A stretch of 64,000 nt of DNA from Ignavibacteria bacterium (lineage in GTDB: Bacteria; Bacteroidota; Ignavibacteria; Tepidaquicellales; OLB5): assembly GCA_017303675.1 (NCBI GenBank), contig JAFLBX010000002.1, positions 633,091-697,090 on the forward strand, in the 5' to 3' direction. Positions 63,538 through 64,000 of the stretch are shown piece by piece (position 1 is the stretch's first letter; every line of letters starts with the position of its first letter). Under the pieces are notes generated by a model. It was not told the origin of the DNA. It made no database searches and saw nothing but the letters and a program-made list of their open reading frames with translations. The position numbers were made by a program, and so were the translations under genes.

Positions 63538-64000
63538 ATGAGCACAAAATCTTCCGAATCAAAAAAAGGCACTACTCACCATAAAGCTGAAAGCGGCTTC
63601 GCCAAAAAAGAAACGCTGACTTTAAAGCATAAGCTTGGATTACTGCTTGTTTCATTAAGTGTCCTTATGCTTGAGTTTACTCTTATCAGGGTGCTCTCAA
63701 TATCCCTGTGGTACCATTTCGCGTTCATGATAATAAGTATAGCTCTGCTTGGGCTTGGTATCAGCGGTGTAACAATAATAATCAGCAAACGGATTTCAAA
63801 CGTTGAGATAAATTCATTTTTAACTATTACTTCCCTGCTTTACGCAGTATCTGTAATTTTATCTTTTGTGATACTCAATAAAATTCCTTTTGACCCTTTC
63901 AGCCTGTTTATAGATACCACTCAATTTTTATACCTGCCGCTGTATTATATACTGATAACACTTCCTTTCTTTCTGGCAGGTTTAATTATAGGGCAATTAT
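63538..64000 (+). CDS. Polytopic membrane protein, spermidine-synthase-like N-terminus (partial)
   Basis: The frame starts with ATG at 63538 and runs off the window, 154 codons seen. After a hydrophilic, Lys/Ser-rich start of about 33 residues come at least four membrane helices (LGLLLVSLSVLMLEFTLIRVL, split by short loops, then FMIISIALLGLGISGVTI, a third, and LPLYYILITLPFFLAGLIIG). The L-E-F-T-L-I-R-V-L-S segment and the GLGISG/LPFFLAG pattern resemble the membrane part of fused MFS/spermidine-synthase-like proteins. The catalytic part, if any, is outside the window. Confidence 0.6.
   Translation, partial: MSTKSSESKKGTTHHKAESGFAKKETLTLKHKLGLLLVSLSVLMLEFTLIRVLSISLWYHFAFMIISIALLGLGISGVTIIISKRISNVEINSFLTITSLLYAVSVILSFVILNKIPFDPFSLFIDTTQFLYLPLYYILITLPFFLAGLIIGQL

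Overview
The window reads as chromosomal DNA of a bacterium of the Bacteroidota/Chlorobiota/Ignavibacteriota (FCB) group, most likely Ignavibacteria. Reasons: a type IX secretion C-terminal sorting domain with the NYPNPFNP motif (54712-56310), several promoters of the Bacteroidota form TTG-N20-TAnnTTTG, weak or absent Shine-Dalgarno sites, frequent TTG/GTG starts, and a moderate, AT-leaning base composition. The placement is inferred from these traits; no 16S rRNA gene is present.

Layout. 1-480: 106-bp tandem repeat. 478-2689: three minus-strand genes (outer-membrane barrel, duplicated-domain membrane protein, small unknown). 2906-6411: purM, asd and L-lysine 6-transaminase. 6412-16900: accessory stretch with long repeat-filled intergenic regions, a DUF6600-type protein, a lipoprotein, an AT-rich island of small DNA-binding proteins around a Swt1-type HEPN protein, and an unknown 344-residue protein. 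17094-20773: ffh, rpsP, khpA, trmD, rplS (rimM is missing from its usual place). 20927-23976: deoxynucleoside kinase, DUF6165, tetrahaem cytochrome c, murI, pyrE. 24959-30395: PpiD-like chaperone, barrel protein, subtilisin-like protease, birA. 30472-42333: tRNA-Tyr/Thr/Gly, rpmG, tRNA-Trp, secE, nusG, rplKAJL, rpoBC. 42396-47446: P-loop kinase, folC, an ECF sigma/anti-sigma/periplasmic-protein set, lytic transglycosylase. 47484-52548: PAP2 phosphatase, an envelope operon (DUF3108, LolA-like, glycosyltransferase 9), M19 dipeptidase. 52731-64000: dnaG, secreted SBBP-repeat protein, slipin/nfeD, rho, rng, nadB and the start of a polytopic membrane protein.

Most likely undescribed system: 10869-14227. 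A roughly 325-bp imperfect palindrome with 59-nt arms lies just upstream of a compact operon ordered small sigma-region-4-like HTH, winged-HTH, Swt1-type HEPN protein, second winged-HTH, then three more small HTH proteins. The HTH genes are paralogues arranged around the HEPN gene, and a convergent helical (possibly second HEPN) gene follows. The whole stretch, with the neighbouring lipoprotein and the 344-residue protein, sits between two roughly 290-bp direct repeats (8917-9205 and 16444-16730). A toxin/antitoxin or defence role is inference; what the sequence shows directly is the gene order, the paralogy, the R-x4-H motif and the repeats.
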